In this document: positions 1 to 9,267 of the stretch, in pieces | Numbering within the stretch: position 1 is the first letter of the stretch | Layout of the letters: each line of letters starts with the position of its first letter | Source of the DNA: Desmonostoc vinosum HA7617-LM4 | Lineage (GTDB): Bacteria; Cyanobacteriota; Cyanobacteriia; Cyanobacteriales; Nostocaceae | Direction: 5' to 3' | DNA length: 64,000 nt | Assembly: GCA_019359515.1 (NCBI GenBank) | Contig: JAHHHC010000001.1 | Location: 310,001 to 374,000 of the forward strand | Notes under the pieces: model-generated | The model's database searches: none | Told to the model about the DNA's origin: nothing | What the model saw: only the letters and a program-made list of their open reading frames with translations | Translations under genes and position numbers: made by a program

Positions 1-432
1 CTCGTGTTGAAATATACGAGCCACAAAATCCGTTAATTCTCGCTTTTGTAGCTGACCAAGATGATCAGTATATTCCACTTCAATTGCTTGGTGCCTGGGA
101 ACTGACCCCCTAATTCCTGGAACACTCAAACAGCCTTCCCAGCCTTTCACAACCTCAGTTGAACGAGCAATGATTTTGGGATTGATCATGGCAGTAGGTT
201 CCATTTCTGGTGCATTGGGATACCTGGGATTAGGACGGGAAGCCACTATAAATAAACGATAAGAAGCGGCTACTTGAGGTGCTGCAATGCCCACACCGTT
301 AGCTGTACCAACAGTGGCAATTAAATCTACTATTAATTTTTGAATGCACACATCTTGAATATTGTCAACTAAAGCAGCTTTTTGGCGCAATATGGGATTG
401 CCTAATTGAATGATTTGTGATGATTCATTCAT
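1..432 (-). CDS. def: Peptide deformylase, C-terminus cut by window edge
   Basis: Removes the N-formyl group from nascent proteins; a metalloenzyme of the cytoplasm. Translating the minus strand from the ATG at 432 gives MNESSQIIQLGNPILRQKAA, then motif 1 as GVGIAAPQ (about residues 55-62) and motif 2 as EGCLSVPG (about 103-110), whose Cys is the first metal ligand. The reading frame is open to base 1, ending ...RIFQHE, so the HEXDH metal-binding motif is just entered when the window ends. The family and start are clear; the last ~40 residues are outside the window. It is followed after 60 bp by the divergently unrelated HtrA gene on the same strand. Confidence 0.93.
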   Translation of the reverse strand, partial: MNESSQIIQLGNPILRQKAALVDNIQDVCIQKLIVDLIATVGTANGVGIAAPQVAASYRLFIVASRPNPRYPNAPEMEPTAMINPKIIARSTEVVKGWEGCLSVPGIRGSVPRHQAIEVEYTDHLGQLQKRELTDFVARIFQHE

Positions 433-491
433 ATTTTTGGGGAGTGGGGAGTGGGAAGTAGGGAATGGGGAATTGGGAATTGCAAATGACA

Positions 492-1784
492 TTAACCTTG
501 ACGTTGCACTGGTAAGGCAGCGGGTTTTACTGCTACTTGTGCGGTTTGTCCATTGCGTTCTATTTGTATTTGTAGAGTGCTGCCGATTTTGCTATTTTCT
601 ACTAGCCTTTGCACGTCTTCAATTTTAGTAACAGGCTGGTTATTAATTCTTGTAATGACATCGCCAGCTCTGAGTCCTCCGATAGATGCAGGCGATCGCG
701 CTACAACATCAAATAGAAAAACGCCTTTATCTGATTGTATGTTTAAGCGATCGCCACTACTACTAATGATTTTTTCTTTCACTTCTGGTGTTAATGTCAC
801 CATTTGAATACCTAAATAAGGATGATCAACTTTGCCTTTAGCAATTAATTCTTTGGAGATTCTTTGCACTGTGTTAATGGGGATCGCAAATCCCAAACCT
901 TGAGCGCCTCGAATAATCGCTGTGTTCATCCCTATCACTTGACCACGCGCATTCAGTAGTGGCCCCCCAGAGTTACCAGGGTTAATTGCTGCATCTGTTT
1001 GAATATAGTCAACTCGTTTGTCAGTAGCACCAATATCGCTACTAGAGCGACCTGTAGCACTAATAATCCCAGAAGTGACGGTGTTATTCAACCCCAAAGG
1101 ATTACCGATGGCAATTACTGCTTCTCCTGGTTGCAAAGCATCAGAATTGCCTATAGGTAATATTTTCAGTTGATTTTGCTCCTTAAGCTTACTGGTATCA
1201 ATTTTAATTACAGCCACGTCAGTTACTGGGTCTTCACCCATGACTTTGCCGTCAACAGTTTCACCACCTTTAAGTGTGACTGTAACTTTATCCGCACCAT
1301 CTACTACGTGAGAATTGGTCAAAATTTCACCTGAAGCACTGATGATAAATCCAGAGCCGCTACCCCTTTCTACTCGTTGTCTTGGCTGTGATTGCAATCT
1401 ATCTCTAAAAAACGGTCGGAAGACTGGGCCGTCAAATTCATCTGGGACTTGAGAGGTTATGGTTCTAGAAGCATCAATGCGAACTACCGCTTCCCCCACA
1501 TTTTGTACAACCTTAACCACATAATTAGGATCTCCAGTGGTTGAAATAATTGCTGGGGGAGCAATTACCGGATTAGGAGTGCTGGTATTTTGCACTTGAG
1601 TTTGAGATTGATTATCACTTTGCCCATTCTCCGTTGTCCTAGCAGAAATCAGAGAACAACCTCCCAAGAATATCGCTGTTACTCCAGACATGAGCATCAA
1701 TAAAGTTTTGTTTTTTCTCCACCTCTGAGGTAAATCCCTATTATTTATACTTGTGGGTGCTAAATTATAGTCTTTTGTCTTCAT
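492..1784 (-). CDS. HtrA/Deg-type serine protease with PDZ domain, probable lipoprotein
   Basis: Periplasmic or envelope quality-control protease of the HhoA/HhoB/HtrA group. The N-terminus has a hydrophobic stretch ending in LGGC (Cys about residue 43), a lipobox. A Pro/Thr-rich linker follows, then a trypsin-like domain with His159 (TNSHVV), Asp189 (TDVAVI) and Ser272 (GNSGGPL), and one C-terminal PDZ domain (about 325-420). I chose ATG 1784 because GGAG lies 12 nt upstream; an in-frame ATG at 1811 would add nine residues but has no ribosome-binding site. Which of the cyanobacterial Deg paralogues it is cannot be decided from sequence alone. Confidence 0.93.
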   Translation of the reverse strand: MKTKDYNLAPTSINNRDLPQRWRKNKTLLMLMSGVTAIFLGGCSLISARTTENGQSDNQSQTQVQNTSTPNPVIAPPAIISTTGDPNYVVKVVQNVGEAVVRIDASRTITSQVPDEFDGPVFRPFFRDRLQSQPRQRVERGSGSGFIISASGEILTNSHVVDGADKVTVTLKGGETVDGKVMGEDPVTDVAVIKIDTSKLKEQNQLKILPIGNSDALQPGEAVIAIGNPLGLNNTVTSGIISATGRSSSDIGATDKRVDYIQTDAAINPGNSGGPLLNARGQVIGMNTAIIRGAQGLGFAIPINTVQRISKELIAKGKVDHPYLGIQMVTLTPEVKEKIISSSGDRLNIQSDKGVFLFDVVARSPASIGGLRAGDVITRINNQPVTKIEDVQRLVENSKIGSTLQIQIERNGQTAQVAVKPAALPVQRQG

Positions 1785-1948
1785 GTGTCTTTGTTTCTCC
1801 GTGCGAGTCATCGGTGATAGGATATTGCCTACTGGGTATTTCCCTGATTACAACTTAAAAGCTGGTTCCAGATCTAGCGCGTCTGAATGCTAGATTGGTG
1901 CTTGCTCATATCTTCTATTGTGACGATTAGCAGCAAAGGTGGTAAATT

Positions 1949-3328
1949 ATGGAAACTCCCATAGAAACTTTGTGGAGTCAAGTCCTAGAACGCTTACAAA
2001 TAGAACTATCTCGACCCACCTTTGAAACTTGGATCAAGACTGCTAGTGCAGAGCGATTGGAAAATAATTGCTTGGTGATACGCACTCCTAACCCGTTTGC
2101 TCGCAATTGGCTACAGAAATATTACATCAACACAATTGCTCATGTGGTGCAAGATGTTTTAGGTCATTCTGTGGAGATTTACTTTACTGTTGCTCAGGGT
2201 GATGAATCTCATCTAGCTGAGCAAGAAGTTACTTGGGAATTACCAGTCCCAAGCAATGTTTCTGAAACTATGACAAAAAATAACCAAAAAACCGCTGACT
2301 TAAATTCTAAGTATGTATTTTCTAGATTTGTAGTTGGTGCTAACAACCGTATGGCTCATGCTGCTTCTTTGGCGGTTGCTGAATCTCCTGGCAGAGAGTT
2401 TAATCCTTTATTTTTGTGCGGTGGGGTAGGTTTGGGTAAGACTCACCTGATGCAAGCCATTGGTCATTATCGCTGCGAAATTTCTCCTGATTGTAAAATA
2501 TTTTACGTTTCTACTGAACAGTTTACTAATGATTTAATTACAGCCATTCGCCAAGATAGTATGCAAAGTTTTCGCGAGCATTATCGAGCTGCTGATGTTT
2601 TGTTAGTAGATGATATTCAGTTTATTGAGGGCAAAGAGTACACGCAAGAAGAATTTTTTCATACTTTTAATACTTTACATGAAGCGGGTAAACAAGTCGT
2701 TATTGCTTCTGACCGCCCTCCTAATCAAATTCCTAGTTTGCAAGAACGTCTTTGTTCGCGGTTTTCTATGGGGTTGATTGCAGATATTCAACCACCAGAT
2801 TTAGAGACAAGAATGGCTATTTTACAGAAGAAAGCTGAGTATGAAAATATTCGGCTTTCTAGAGAGGTGATTGAGTATATTGCTGCTAACTATACTTCTA
2901 ATATTCGAGAGTTGGAAGGTGCATTAATTCGGGCACTGGCTTACATTTCTATTTGGGGTTTACCGATGAATGTAGAAAATATTGCGCCAGTTTTAGAACC
3001 ACCAACTGAGAAGATAGAAGCTACCCCAGAGGCAATTTTAACAGTTGTTGCAAATGCTTTTGGTGTTTCTACAGAAGACCTCAAAAGCAACTCCCGCCGC
3101 CGAGAAATTAGCTGGGCGCGTCAAATAGGCATGTATTTAATGCGGCAACATACACTTTTGAGTTTGCCGAGAATTGGTGAGGAATTTGGTGGTAAAGACC
3201 ATACGACAGTAATTTATAGTTGTGACAAAATTACTCAACTTTTACAAAGCGATCGCGCTCTAGCACAAACACTACGTCAACTAGGCGATCGGATCAATAT
3301 GACTAGCCGTTCCCACAAATCATCATGA
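1949..3328 (+). CDS. dnaA: Chromosomal replication initiator protein DnaA
   Basis: Initiator ATPase that binds DnaA boxes and opens the origin. It is 459 residues, normal for cyanobacteria. Visible: N-terminal domain I (1-85), AAA+ domain with Walker A GGVGLGKT (158-165) and Walker B LLVDDIQF (DD at 221-222), and the C-terminal helix-turn-helix with [10 protein letters not shown] near residue 423, which contacts DnaA boxes. AAAGGTGG precedes the ATG. A cluster of DnaA boxes lies about 115-280 bp downstream of the stop, so gene and candidate origin are together; dnaN is not the next gene. Confidence 0.98.
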   Translation: METPIETLWSQVLERLQIELSRPTFETWIKTASAERLENNCLVIRTPNPFARNWLQKYYINTIAHVVQDVLGHSVEIYFTVAQGDESHLAEQEVTWELPVPSNVSETMTKNNQKTADLNSKYVFSRFVVGANNRMAHAASLAVAESPGREFNPLFLCGGVGLGKTHLMQAIGHYRCEISPDCKIFYVSTEQFTNDLITAIRQDSMQSFREHYRAADVLLVDDIQFIEGKEYTQEEFFHTFNTLHEAGKQVVIASDRPPNQIPSLQERLCSRFSMGLIADIQPPDLETRMAILQKKAEYENIRLSREVIEYIAANYTSNIRELEGALIRALAYISIWGLPMNVENIAPVLEPPTEKIEATPEAILTVVANAFGVSTEDLKSNSRRREISWARQIGMYLMRQHTLLSLPRIGEEFGGKDHTTVIYSCDKITQLLQSDRALAQTLRQLGDRINMTSRSHKSS

Positions 3329-3443
3329 TAGGGAACAGGGAAGGGCGAAAGAAATACTCCTTTTGTTTCTTCACTATCACCTATCACCTGTATTCTTGAG
3401 AGTATTAAGCAAAGTATAAAAACTCATTAAATTTTACTTTTGC

Positions 3444-3608
3444 TGTGGAAAAGTCTGTGGAAAACTTGATTTTCTGTGGTAAAAACCTAGATTAGGTATA
3501 ATTACCTTGTGGAAAAATACCCTAGTTTTTCCACAAGTTTTCCACAGGGGGTTATCTACTGAATTACCTATTAAGCAGACTTAAAGTAAGTTTTCCACAA
3601 TTTCCACA
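3444..3608. other. DnaA-box cluster, candidate oriC
   Basis: Perfect TTTTCCACA boxes or complements lie at 3444-3452, 3456-3464, 3508-3516, 3527-3535, 3538-3546 and 3591-3599. One-mismatch boxes lie at 3475-3483 and 3600-3608. The first four are in minus orientation (TGTGGAAAA type) and the later four in plus orientation, so the two groups face each other across AT-rich DNA at 3465-3526. Position next to dnaA and box density fit a bacterial origin. I did not compute GC skew. The 359-bp gap 3329-3687 contains nothing else I recognise. Confidence 0.8.
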
Positions 3609-3687
3609 ATTGTTGTGATGGGGAGTAGAAGAGGGGGAATTACAAACTTTTGACTCTTGACCAATGACAAATAACTAATGACAAACT

Positions 3688-4695
3688 TTAACAATCATCA
3701 CTTTGACATTGTTTCATTTCCAGTAATTGTCTGACAGCGCTACCAGGTTGTTCAATTATTAAAGTTGCTCCCACGGCAGTTAGCGTGGCAATGGTAACTA
3801 AACTCAGCAGAGTAATGATTTTTCTATGTTTAACAGCAGCAACTAAATGATCTATTCCATTACCAGCACCAATAACTGGAATCGGTCTTAGCGCTTGAAA
3901 AGCAGTCGCTGCATTAGCATAGCGATGTTTCCGGTTACGTTCTACCATTTTCATCAACCATGATCGAAAATGCGGATTGATTTGGGGAACTAATTTCGGA
4001 AAATGAAAGCGGTACTTATCATCAATTAATTTACTGATATCCGCAGAACGAATACCTGTTAGTAAGCAAATCAGTGTTGCCCCTAAACTATACAAGTCTG
4101 ATGCTTCGGTGAGGGCATATCCCAACTGTTCCTCCGGTGGCATAAAACCTGGAGTTCCTACCACAAAACTACTAAGGGTTATTTTCTCGTTCCGCATCCG
4201 CGCTAAGCCAAAATCTACTAAGTATGCATTCAGTTGCTCATCAACTAAAATATTCTCTGGTTTAATATCTCTATGGATAATTGGCGTCACTTGCCGTTGT
4301 AAATAAACTAAAATTTCTAAGATTGACAAAGCAATTTGCTTGATTTCTTCAGGTTGAAAGCTGCGTTTTGCTCCTAAAGATGGGGCATTTTTATACTCTT
4401 GCACTAAATAAAAAACCCCTGACTTTTCAAAAGAATCTAGATATCGGGGAATGCGGGGATGATTTAGCTGTCGCATGATAGCAATTTCGCGTTCATAAGC
4501 CTTCATTCCCGACCAGTCAGTAATTGCACTGGCAAACCGGAACTCTTTAATCACCACTAGGCGATCGCATCCTATAATCTTAGCCAAGTAAGTGATACGT
4601 CCGCCTTGCTGGTTGCGTCCCAGTTCCCTGATAGCTTGATATCCTAGTGCAGAAAAATCCGGCTGCTGATATTCATTATTTAGATCAAGCTCCAT
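3688..4695 (-). CDS. Serine/threonine protein kinase with C-terminal membrane anchor
   Basis: Hanks-type kinase that phosphorylates Ser/Thr of unknown targets. From ATG 4695 it has 335 residues: a Gly-rich segment (ELGRNQQGGR), the ATP-binding Lys50 in VVIKEF, catalytic loop HRDIKPEN (141-148), DFG (161-163) and an activation segment ending in a PPEE motif. A single hydrophobic segment at about 297-318 anchors the protein, leaving a short tail with two Cys. The longer reading frame to 4731 would start on TTG and adds 12 residues without family support. Convergent to dnaA across the candidate origin; no evidence of a functional link. Confidence 0.9.
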   Translation of the reverse strand: MELDLNNEYQQPDFSALGYQAIRELGRNQQGGRITYLAKIIGCDRLVVIKEFRFASAITDWSGMKAYEREIAIMRQLNHPRIPRYLDSFEKSGVFYLVQEYKNAPSLGAKRSFQPEEIKQIALSILEILVYLQRQVTPIIHRDIKPENILVDEQLNAYLVDFGLARMRNEKITLSSFVVGTPGFMPPEEQLGYALTEASDLYSLGATLICLLTGIRSADISKLIDDKYRFHFPKLVPQINPHFRSWLMKMVERNRKHRYANAATAFQALRPIPVIGAGNGIDHLVAAVKHRKIITLLSLVTIATLTAVGATLIIEQPGSAVRQLLEMKQCQSDDC

Positions 4696-4905
4696 CCTGC
4701 TACCACATAAATTTGATTTAGTCAAGTACAAGTAAACTAAATATTTAAAGAGATTGGGAATTGGCTTATCCTGTCAAAGACGCTCTTGCTAGCAAGATCC
4801 CGCAGCTCAGCCCACGGGGAATTGGGCATGGGGAACTCGGGGCCCCCGCTCCCGAAGCAAGGATTAGGGGTAATGGGGAATGGAGTATTAATTACGAATT
4901 ACGAA

Positions 4906-5796
4906 TTACGAATTATTTAACCAACCAACAATCTGGTCATTTACAATATCTGGAACTTCGTCATGGGGACAATGACCGGCGTTAGGAATGGGAATAACTT
5001 TGATTTGTTTGCCATTCTCATGGGCGTCTTGGTAAATCTTTGCCCCGGTGATTGGTGTCCAAGGATCATTAGCACCCCAAAGTACTAATAGAGGGCGTTC
5101 TACTTTGGGCAATAATTCCGCTGGACTGGGGCCTGGTGGTGCTGTGAGAATTGACGCGAAAACTTTTTGCGCTCCTGGATCGCAAGAGGGAGTATAGAGT
5201 AAATCAACTAGTTCATCGGTGACAGCTTCGCGGTTATGGTAAACCTGGTAGAGGGTGCGGCGAATTTGTGATTTTTGGCGGATGCGGTTAAAAACGAATT
5301 TACCTGTGAGCTGCGATCGCACAATTCTATTAAAAGCTGCCATGACAATCCGTATTGGTGGATGCAATTCGTGAGGACGATGGCTTAAACCACCCGCACA
5401 GTTGATTAAAATACCGCCAGCAGCGATTTCTGGATGTTTTACTAATACAATCAAACCTAAAAGGGCACCAATCGAGTTACCAATAAATACAGCGGGTTCT
5501 TGAATATGTGTCATCCAAAAATCTTTGAGTAGTTCTACCCACACTTCCACACTGTAGTTGATTGGCGGTTTATCAGAACTACCAAAACCCAGAAGATCCA
5601 AAGCATAAACTCGGTAGCCTGCATTTGCCAAAGCCGGGATATTTTTGCGCCAGTGTCCAATAGAAGCACCAAAGCCATGAACCAGTACTAAAGGGCGTCC
5701 TGTACCCATAACGGTATACTGAATTTTGTAGTCTTGCCAAGTCCAAAAGAGTTTTTCCAATGGGGCTGTAGATAGCTGCTGGGTAGTTAAACTCAT
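4906..5796 (-). CDS. Alpha/beta-fold hydrolase, pheophytinase-like
   Basis: 296 residues with a complete catalytic triad: Ser108 in GNSIGA, Asp244 in GANDPW and His275 in AGHCPHDE, plus the oxyanion-hole segment VHGFGAS. The sequence style (HGFGASIGHWR, LLGFGSSDKP, LTAPPGPSP) resembles the plant/cyanobacterial pheophytinase-like subgroup of the family, but the substrate is not known and a chlorophyll-breakdown role is only an inference from resemblance. Start ATG 5796. No operon partner; divergent from the Uma2 gene downstream of it. Confidence 0.85.
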   Translation of the reverse strand: MSLTTQQLSTAPLEKLFWTWQDYKIQYTVMGTGRPLVLVHGFGASIGHWRKNIPALANAGYRVYALDLLGFGSSDKPPINYSVEVWVELLKDFWMTHIQEPAVFIGNSIGALLGLIVLVKHPEIAAGGILINCAGGLSHRPHELHPPIRIVMAAFNRIVRSQLTGKFVFNRIRQKSQIRRTLYQVYHNREAVTDELVDLLYTPSCDPGAQKVFASILTAPPGPSPAELLPKVERPLLVLWGANDPWTPITGAKIYQDAHENGKQIKVIPIPNAGHCPHDEVPDIVNDQIVGWLNNS

Positions 5797-5904
5797 TATT
5801 AAGATTCCTAAAGTATTTTTTTATAGTAATATTTCTGAGTGAAAACTATCCTGAACAAAATGCTATTTTAAGGTTAGTTCCATTTGAGTTGAGGTCTTTG
5901 CTCG

Positions 5905-6687
5905 ATGACCCTTTCACCCAACCAACTCAAGACCGAGATTATCTACCCCGACTCAGACGGTAAACCGATGGCGGAAAGCGACCCAGCGCGAGATTATTTA
6001 ATTTATGGTGTAGAAACTCTAGATATTTATTTTCAAGACCGAGATGATGTTTATGTGTCTGGGAACCTTTTTATTTATTACAAAAAAGGCATTCCTAGTG
6101 CTGTGGTAGCTCCTGATGTCTTTGTTATATTTGGGGTAGAAAAGAAGAAGCGCCTCAGTTATAAAGTTTGGCAAGAAGGAAATAAAGTTCCTAGTTTTGT
6201 TTTAGAAGTAACTTCTTTAACTACCCAAGAAAACGATGAAGAAGAGAAACCCCAAAAATATGCTCTTTTAGGTGTGCAAGAATACTTTCAATATGATCCA
6301 ATAGGAGATTATCTCAACCCACGATTGAAGGGTTCAAGTTTAGTCGAAGGTAGATATCAACCTATTGCACCCAACTCTCTATCTGAAAGTATCTCTATTC
6401 ACAGTGAAGTATTAGGTTTAGATATCAGACTTGTTGAGGGAGAATTGCGTTTCTTTGAACCTCAAACAGGGAAAAAACTCTTGAGTCATAAAGAAACAGA
6501 ACAAGCACGACAACAAGCAGAACAAGCACGACAACAAGCAGAACAAGCACGACAACAAGCAGAACAAGCGCGATGTGATGCAATACCTCGATTATTGGAG
6601 TTGGGGTTGAGTTTAGAGCAAATTGCGATCGCACTTAGCTTATCTGTGGATGAAGTTAAACGCTTTAGTAATTTGTCAGTTGATTAA
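5905..6687 (+). CDS. Uma2-family PD-(D/E)XK protein with C-terminal heptad repeats
   Basis: Uma2 (DUF820) proteins are restriction-nuclease-fold proteins that are greatly expanded in cyanobacteria; function mostly unknown. The core shows VAPDVFVIF and SFVLEVTS, giving the Asp and Glu of the nuclease fold. At residues about 197-220 there is a QARQQAE repeat encoded by near-identical 21-bp units, predicted coiled coil, followed by a short helical tail (LSLEQIAIALSLSVDEV) that resembles a helix-turn-helix segment common at this position. GAGG lies 10 nt before the ATG. The stop overlaps the convergent gene by 4 bp. Confidence 0.85.
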   Translation: MTLSPNQLKTEIIYPDSDGKPMAESDPARDYLIYGVETLDIYFQDRDDVYVSGNLFIYYKKGIPSAVVAPDVFVIFGVEKKKRLSYKVWQEGNKVPSFVLEVTSLTTQENDEEEKPQKYALLGVQEYFQYDPIGDYLNPRLKGSSLVEGRYQPIAPNSLSESISIHSEVLGLDIRLVEGELRFFEPQTGKKLLSHKETEQARQQAEQARQQAEQARQQAEQARCDAIPRLLELGLSLEQIAIALSLSVDEVKRFSNLSVD

Positions 6688-7289
6688 ATTTTAAATATTA
6701 AGTAAACAAAATAAAAATAGGTTTCTCGCATCAAAAACTCCATTTGACTTAAGAAACTGCGATAGCGGGTTGTAGGTGTAGGGGATGGATATGCATCCAT
6801 TCCTAAGTTTCGCGCCATCAAAACAGCTCGCTTCATGTGCAACGGATCGCTAACAATGAGAAACTTAGTTAATCGGTGAACAGATGCCACTTGTAGAGCA
6901 TTTTTGAGGTTTTGGTAAGTTGTTCGAGATTGAGTTTCTATGAGAATATTATCTGCTTTGACTCGTTGAGCAATCGCATAATCTTTACCAACTGTAGCCT
7001 CAGCAAGTTCATGACTTTCGCCAACTCCACCAGTAAAAATAATCGTACTAACATCGCCACTTTTGTACAGATTAATGGCATGGTTAATACGTTCTCTAAA
7101 AACCGGAGATGGTTCCTTTCCCCAAACCGCAGCTCCTAAAACAATAGCTGCTTCTGCCTTAATATGATTAATACTATTGCCATATGAATATATACTGAAG
7201 GCTGTAGATGCGATCGCTAGCATCAGCGCAGATATCAAAGCCAGTGAAATCAAGAACAGCCATTTTTTGAGAATTTTGTAATTAAGCAT
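6684..7289 (-). CDS. YdcF/SanA-like DUF218 membrane-anchored protein
   Basis: 201 residues: one N-terminal transmembrane segment (about 10-33), then a DUF218 domain with AAIVLGAAVWG, a conserved segment PVFRERINHAINLYKSG, FTGGVG and LIVSDPLHMKR. SanA/YdcF proteins are linked to cell-envelope barrier functions in enterobacteria; the biochemical role is not established. Start ATG 7289. The 211-bp gap upstream is filled with GGGAGTAGGGAGT-type and CGCGTCCCC-type dispersed repeats. Confidence 0.85.
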   Translation of the reverse strand: MLNYKILKKWLFLISLALISALMLAIASTAFSIYSYGNSINHIKAEAAIVLGAAVWGKEPSPVFRERINHAINLYKSGDVSTIIFTGGVGESHELAEATVGKDYAIAQRVKADNILIETQSRTTYQNLKNALQVASVHRLTKFLIVSDPLHMKRAVLMARNLGMDAYPSPTPTTRYRSFLSQMEFLMRETYFYFVYLIFKI

Positions 7290-7500
7290 AATGGGGAGTG
7301 GCGTTAGGGAGTAGGGAGTAGGGAATTGGAAATTGTCATTGGCTATTCTCCGCGTCCCCCTACCCTTCGGGAACGCTTTCAGCGAACGGGTTCGCAGTTG
7401 CCTGCGGAGGGAAACCCTCCTTTACTCGCTGTCTCACCGCGTAAGCGCGTCCCCACGTCCCCGCGTCTCCCTCATCCCCCACTCCCCACTCCCTACTCAA

Positions 7501-9144
7501 CTAAACAGAACAAGTCAACTCGCCGGCTTGCTGAGTAAAACGACGATTTTCTCGATAATCCACGGGACAATCTATCACAGCTGGCACATCTTGAGCGAGG
7601 GCTTCTTTTAGCACAGGTATTAAATCAAGGGCTGATTCAACTCGATAGCCTTTTAAGCCCATGCTTTCGGCTAATTTGACAAAATCGGGATTGCCAAAAT
7701 GCACAAAAGATGAATTTCCTTTACCAAATTGATTTTCTTGTTTCCACTCAATTAATCCATAGCCACCATCATTAAAAATTAAAGTGACAAAAGGTGTACC
7801 AACACGCAAAGCAGTTTCTAATTCTTGGCAATTCATCATAAAACCGCCATCGCCAGTTGCGGCTACAACTTTGCGGTTGGGGTAAACAAGTTTGGCAGCT
7901 AATGCACCAGGAATAGCAATACCCATGGCTGCAAAACCATTAGAAATAATGCAGGTATTGGGGCTATGACAGTGATAATGACGAGCAATCCACATCTTGT
8001 GTGCGCCGACATCAGAGATCACAATATCATCAGGGCCCATCACTTGCCGCAAGTCATAAATTAATTTTTGTGGCTTAATGGGAAACCCATCGTCGTTAGC
8101 ATACTGTTCGTAATCAGCACGAATATTTGAACGTAAACTGATAGCAAAAGGATTAGGTTTACCTTGTCGATCTGCCAATTTTAATATTTCATCTAGAGAA
8201 TCAGAAATATCTCCGACGACTTCCGCACAAGGAATATAACTACTATCAACTTCTGCTGGATTTACCGCAATATGCACAACCTTAATTTTGCCATCAGGAT
8301 TCCATTTTTTTGGTGAAAACTCAATTAAATCATAACCAATAGCAATGACTAAATCTGTGTTGTCAAATCCACAGGTAATAAAATCTCGTTGCTGTAATCC
8401 CACCGACCACAAAGCTAATTGATGAGTGTAGGGAATGACACCTTTACCCATAAAAGTGTTAGCTACAGGAATATTCAATTGCGTAGCAAATTGCGTCACA
8501 GCATTACTTGCTTGAGCGCGAATTGCCCCATTTCCTACTAAAATTAATGGGTTAACTGCTTGAGAAATTGCTGCTGCTGCTGCTCGAATACTAGCAAAAG
8601 AAGCATAGGTTTTTTCGATATTATCCTTATGCAATGGTTTGCCTTCTGCGGGCATAGCAGCAATATTTTCTGGTAAATCAATATGGACTGCACCGGGTTT
8701 TTCAGTTTGCGATCGCTTAAAGGCTTTCCGCACCACTTCTGGTGTAATACTCGGTCGCACAATTTGCTTATTCCATTTAGTTACAGGTGCAAACATTGCC
8801 ACCAAATCTAAATATTGATGAGATTCGATATGCATTCTATCTGTTCCCACCTGTCCGGTAATTGCCACCAAAGGCGCACCATCAAGGTTAGCATCTGCTA
8901 CCCCAGTCATCAAATTTGTAGCACCAGGGCCCAAAGTAGAAAGACAGACTCCAGCTTTCCCTGTCAAACGTCCATAGACATCTGCCATGAATGCTGCACC
9001 CTGTTCGTGACGGGTAGTAATAAATTTAATTGAAGAATGTTTTAAAGCTTCTAAAACATGTAGATTTTCTTCACCAGGAAGTCCAAAAACATATTGCACT
9101 CCTTCATTTTCTAAACACTGTACTAATAATTCTGCTGTATTCAT
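7501..9144 (-). CDS. Thiamine-diphosphate enzyme, probable 2-oxoglutarate decarboxylase
   Basis: 547 residues of the acetolactate-synthase-like ThDP family: N-terminal Pyr domain with the activating Glu in TTRHEQGA, a central domain, and the PP domain with GDGGFMMN...FNDGGYG binding Mg-ThDP. Such genes are usually annotated ilvB. The immediately upstream gene in the same orientation is succinate semialdehyde dehydrogenase. In Synechococcus PCC 7002 this neighbour pair (A2770/A2771) was shown to convert 2-oxoglutarate to succinate, closing the TCA cycle. ATG 9144 is chosen: GAGG lies 8 nt upstream, and the open frame to 9210 is repeat-derived. The function is inferred from context and style; an acetolactate synthase cannot be excluded. 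Confidence 0.8.
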   Translation of the reverse strand: MNTAELLVQCLENEGVQYVFGLPGEENLHVLEALKHSSIKFITTRHEQGAAFMADVYGRLTGKAGVCLSTLGPGATNLMTGVADANLDGAPLVAITGQVGTDRMHIESHQYLDLVAMFAPVTKWNKQIVRPSITPEVVRKAFKRSQTEKPGAVHIDLPENIAAMPAEGKPLHKDNIEKTYASFASIRAAAAAISQAVNPLILVGNGAIRAQASNAVTQFATQLNIPVANTFMGKGVIPYTHQLALWSVGLQQRDFITCGFDNTDLVIAIGYDLIEFSPKKWNPDGKIKVVHIAVNPAEVDSSYIPCAEVVGDISDSLDEILKLADRQGKPNPFAISLRSNIRADYEQYANDDGFPIKPQKLIYDLRQVMGPDDIVISDVGAHKMWIARHYHCHSPNTCIISNGFAAMGIAIPGALAAKLVYPNRKVVAATGDGGFMMNCQELETALRVGTPFVTLIFNDGGYGLIEWKQENQFGKGNSSFVHFGNPDFVKLAESMGLKGYRVESALDLIPVLKEALAQDVPAVIDCPVDYRENRRFTQQAGELTCSV

Positions 9145-9267
9145 TATCATTTCCTCAATAACAACCTTTAGTGGGGAGTGGAGAGTGGGGAGTAATGAAA
9201 TAAATTCCATTACCCCTCATCCCTAGACGAGATATTGAGTTCCAATTCCCTACTCCCTACTCCCCTC

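Noticed and set aside
7326-7611. Open frames between the YdcF-like gene and the ThDP enzyme
   Set aside because: Repeat DNA and the reverse of the true gene.
7501-9144. Acetolactate synthase IlvB
   Set aside because: Adjacent SSADH and resemblance to the cyanobacterial 2-oxoglutarate decarboxylase make the bypass enzyme more likely; kept as an alternative.
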